Shown in pieces: positions 14,668-16,748 of a stretch of DNA of 16,748 nt. The position numbers and the translations under genes are program-made. This DNA comes from JAZQLP01 sp045542755. Its GTDB lineage: Bacteria > Bacillota > Clostridia > Oscillospirales > UBA644. Within the stretch, counting starts at the first letter, position 1. The number at the start of each line of letters is the position of its first letter. The notes beneath the pieces were generated by a model. That model was not told the DNA's origin and did not search any database. It saw only the letters and a list, made by a program, of their open reading frames with translations. The stretch covers positions 1 through 16,748 of the forward strand of contig JAZQLP010000087.1 in the NCBI GenBank assembly GCA_045542755.1, given 5' to 3'.

Positions 14668-16263
14668 ATGAAAATCGCAAAGCCCTTGACTTTAATATTG
14701 TTGATTGCAGTTCTTGTTTCCCTGTTTACAGTACCTTTTGATGCAACGTCAAGTACTGATATGGGAGTTCCCCCCACGGTTTCTGCTCAGCAGTTCGTTC
14801 TTATGGATGCAAAAACCGGGCAGATACTCCTTGAAAAGAATATGCACCAGACAGTGCATCCCGCATCAACAACCAAAATAGTAACAAACGCTCTTGCAGC
14901 ACTCAGCGGGATCCTCCCTTCAGAAACAACGACGGTTTCCAAAGATGCAATCGACGACGGACAGAAGGGCGCGTCCTCCCATATAGCCATAGATTACGGC
15001 GAAACTTTGAGCCTTAAGGACCTTATGTACGGTAGCTTGCTCCATTCGGGAAACGACGCTTCCAACGCAATCGCAGAAATGGTAGCAGGTAAGCAGTTCT
15101 CAGCCGACCAGTCCCCCACCTTTGAGGAAAAGATTGCCATGTTCACCTCTATGATGAACGAGTTTGCAGAATCCGCAGGTGCGCTCAACACAAACTTTAC
15201 CAATGCCCACGGTATGTATGAAGAAAATCACGTTACTACCGCTTACGATATGGCTCTTGTTTTGCGTAGCGTTATGGAAATCAACGGACTAAGAGAAATA
15301 ATGTCTACCGTTTCCTACACCATCCCAGCAACAAATAAGAAAGAAGCCAGAAAATACATAACAAACGGCAACAACCTTCTTAAAACCGGCGAGTTTAACT
15401 ATCCCTTCTGTATCGGCGGTAAAACGGGATACACAGAATACTCCGGATACGGATTTGTTGCTATGGCAGAAAAGAACGGTCGTCAGCTTATAGTTGCGGT
15501 ATACAACTGCACGGACGGAGATGCAAGATTTGCCGACGCCATAAACCTTTTTAATTACGGATTTAATTACTTCAAAGAAGTTACCGTTGGAGTAGAAAAG
15601 CTTCCCAGAAGCCCCAAGCAGATAATTGACGGCGAATACATAACAGGTACAGCCACAGTATACGCCGACAAGCCAATAACCGTTCTTCTCCACTTTACGG
15701 TCAGTGAAGACGCTGTAGTTATAACCAATAACACCCCCGAGGTCCTTTCTTCATCCTCTCCTTCCCCCACCTATACCTTGAGTATTTCTGACGACTCCGG
15801 CACATATATGTACCCCGAAATAGGAACCTTCCCCCTAACGTCAAATACTACTATGCTGGAAAGTCCCATAAAGATATCGGGTGACGACGGACAGGGCGAG
15901 GGAGAAAACTCAAAACCTGACAAAGAAAAGAAACCCGTAAGCACGGCTTCCGTAGTATTGCTTATCGTGTTCATCATTATTCTTGTAGTTCTTGCAGTAC
16001 TGATATTCTTCTACCTCTACTCTAATATCACAAGACAGAAGAGAGCAAGAGAGCGCAGAAGAGACCGTCTTGGAGACAGATCCGTATATACAAAGCACAG
16101 ACCTGTATCTCCCGCGGCTGTTCCCACAAAGAAAAAAGCTACGCCCCATCCCCAATCCAAAGCATCGGCTCGTCCTTCCGCACAGAAGCCTGCCGTTAGC
16201 GAACGCGGCACAAGATACGCAAAAGAAGAGCCTGTTACCACTGGTCGCAGATACAAGCAGTAA
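14668..16263 (+). CDS. D-alanyl-D-alanine carboxypeptidase (DacF/PBP5-like) with C-terminal anchor and basic tail
   Basis: This 531-residue serine peptidase removes the terminal D-Ala from peptidoglycan stem peptides outside the membrane. A signal peptide is visible (hydrophobic core about 8-23). The penicillin-binding motifs are Ser67-Thr-Thr-Lys70 (SxxK, nucleophile Ser67), Ser127-Gly-Asn129 (SxN) and Lys252-Thr-Gly254 (KTG). A PBP5-type C-terminal beta domain (about 305-400) follows, then an acidic linker. A strong membrane helix (about 425-451) comes next, then a roughly 78-residue very basic, Pro/Ala/Lys/Arg-rich tail that should be cytoplasmic. Classical PBP5/DacF proteins end in an amphipathic helix and are about 380-420 residues, so this anchor and tail are extra. 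AAAGGA lies 9 nt before the ATG. A yerC-like gene follows after 50 nt. Confidence 0.94.
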   Translation: MKIAKPLTLILLIAVLVSLFTVPFDATSSTDMGVPPTVSAQQFVLMDAKTGQILLEKNMHQTVHPASTTKIVTNALAALSGILPSETTTVSKDAIDDGQKGASSHIAIDYGETLSLKDLMYGSLLHSGNDASNAIAEMVAGKQFSADQSPTFEEKIAMFTSMMNEFAESAGALNTNFTNAHGMYEENHVTTAYDMALVLRSVMEINGLREIMSTVSYTIPATNKKEARKYITNGNNLLKTGEFNYPFCIGGKTGYTEYSGYGFVAMAEKNGRQLIVAVYNCTDGDARFADAINLFNYGFNYFKEVTVGVEKLPRSPKQIIDGEYITGTATVYADKPITVLLHFTVSEDAVVITNNTPEVLSSSSPSPTYTLSISDDSGTYMYPEIGTFPLTSNTTMLESPIKISGDDGQGEGENSKPDKEKKPVSTASVVLLIVFIIILVVLAVLIFFYLYSNITRQKRARERRRDRLGDRSVYTKHRPVSPAAVPTKKKATPHPQSKASARPSAQKPAVSERGTRYAKEEPVTTGRRYKQ

Positions 16264-16313
16264 GAAGAAAAAAATTGCAAATATAAATACTAAAACGAAA
16301 GTCGGTATAAAAA

Positions 16314-16604
16314 ATGAACGATAAGTTACGTAATGAATCCACAGATCGCCTCGCTGAAGCATTTCTTTCCATTAAAAGTAAAGATGAGATGTACGCCATC
16401 TTTGAAGACCTGTTTACAGTGGCAGAGGTAAAGGCTTTGGCACAGCGTCTTGACGTGGCAATTATGCTTTCAGACAAGGAACCTTACACTGAAATCGTTG
16501 CAAAGACGGGGGTTTCAACCGCAACCATTTCAAGAGTAAACCGCTGCCTTCTCTACGGCGCAGACGGATACAATATCATTCTTGACAGATTGAACAAAAA
16601 ATAA
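16314..16604 (+). CDS. yerC: YerC/YecD-family TrpR-like DNA-binding protein
   Basis: This 96-residue helical protein is related to the Trp repressor fold. LFTVAEVKALAQRLDVAIML (about 33-52) matches the region around the TrpR helices that precede the HTH. The segment EIVAKTGVSTATISRVNRCLLYG (about 60-82) is a clear helix-turn-helix. Length and layout fit the YerC/YecD family of Firmicutes, whose regulatory target is not well known. The ribosome site is weak. It starts 50 nt after the carboxypeptidase stop with no terminator between, and its stop codon shares one base with the start of the next gene (TAATG), so it is in one transcript with both neighbours. Confidence 0.9.
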   Translation: MNDKLRNESTDRLAEAFLSIKSKDEMYAIFEDLFTVAEVKALAQRLDVAIMLSDKEPYTEIVAKTGVSTATISRVNRCLLYGADGYNIILDRLNKK

Positions 16605-16748
16605 TGAACTACGACGAAATTGCCCCTTTTTACGATTCATTTAACGGAGGCTTTGACCATAAGGCCTACTTCAAAAGAATAAAAGAAGCCCTCTCCCCTT
16701 ACGTTGAATTTCCATTTGGAGACTGTGCCGCCCTTGATTGCGGGTGCG
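16604..16748 (+). CDS. Class I SAM-dependent methyltransferase, 3' part beyond the window
   Basis: Forty-eight codons are visible, starting MNYDEIAPFYDSFNGGFDH and ending in CAALDCGC, where the sequence stops. The opening xYDxxAxxYDxF and the beta-strand LDCGC (usual form LDxGCGTG, the SAM-binding loop) are typical of small class I methyltransferases. The ATG overlaps the last base of the yerC stop (TAATG), so translation is coupled. Substrate and full length are unknown because the gene runs off the edge. Confidence 0.8.
   Translation, partial: MNYDEIAPFYDSFNGGFDHKAYFKRIKEALSPYVEFPFGDCAALDCGC

Overview
The window reads as a chromosomal segment of an anaerobic, low-to-mid GC Gram-positive bacterium of the Firmicutes/Clostridia type, probably an uncultured relative of gut Clostridia. 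The pointers are an oxygen-sensitive pyruvate formate-lyase system, an ECF-type thiamine S component under a TPP riboswitch, SpoVB/MurJ-like and FemABX cell-wall genes, a DacF-like carboxypeptidase, a YerC/YecD regulator, consensus sigma-A promoters and many hairpin-plus-T-run terminators. I see no transposase, integrase, phage gene or CRISPR array. The genus assignment is inference.

Layout. (1) 53-205, minus strand: a tRNA-Cys(GCA) with its own promoter and terminator. (2) 297-2881, minus strand: a metal-efflux operon made of an ArsR/SmtB-type sensor, a free-standing HMA metal-binding protein and a P1B-2-type Zn/Cd/Pb ATPase, with a palindromic operator next to the -10 box. (3) 2969-3874, plus strand: a divergent nucleoside hydrolase. 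(4) 3909-7063, plus strand: promoter, ZTP (pfl-motif) riboswitch with an overlapping intrinsic terminator, then pflB and pflA. (5) 12672 down to 7101, minus strand: a cell-wall operon of one SpoVB/MurJ-type flippase followed by three tandem FemABX-family aminoacyltransferases in tightly packed reading frames. It ends on a terminator shared with pflA. (6) 12782-13621, plus strand: TPP riboswitch, terminator and thiT. (7) 13662-14491: an acyl-ACP thioesterase with its own extended -10 promoter and a terminator. (8) 14538 to the right edge: a strong promoter, a DacF-like D,D-carboxypeptidase with a C-terminal membrane anchor and basic tail, a YerC/TrpR-like regulator, and the start of a SAM-dependent methyltransferase cut off by the window end.

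How the genes work together. Three themes stand out. Folate one-carbon and purine balance meets fermentation: a ZTP sensor controls formate production by PFL. Cell-wall construction is represented by lipid II-type flipping, stepwise interpeptide bridge building by three Fem enzymes, and trimming by the carboxypeptidase. The third theme is metal and cofactor homeostasis (Zn/Cd efflux and thiamine uptake). Most of this is recognisable biology. The best candidate for something less described is the flippase plus triple-FemABX operon, whose middle paralogue departs from a motif shared by its two siblings.
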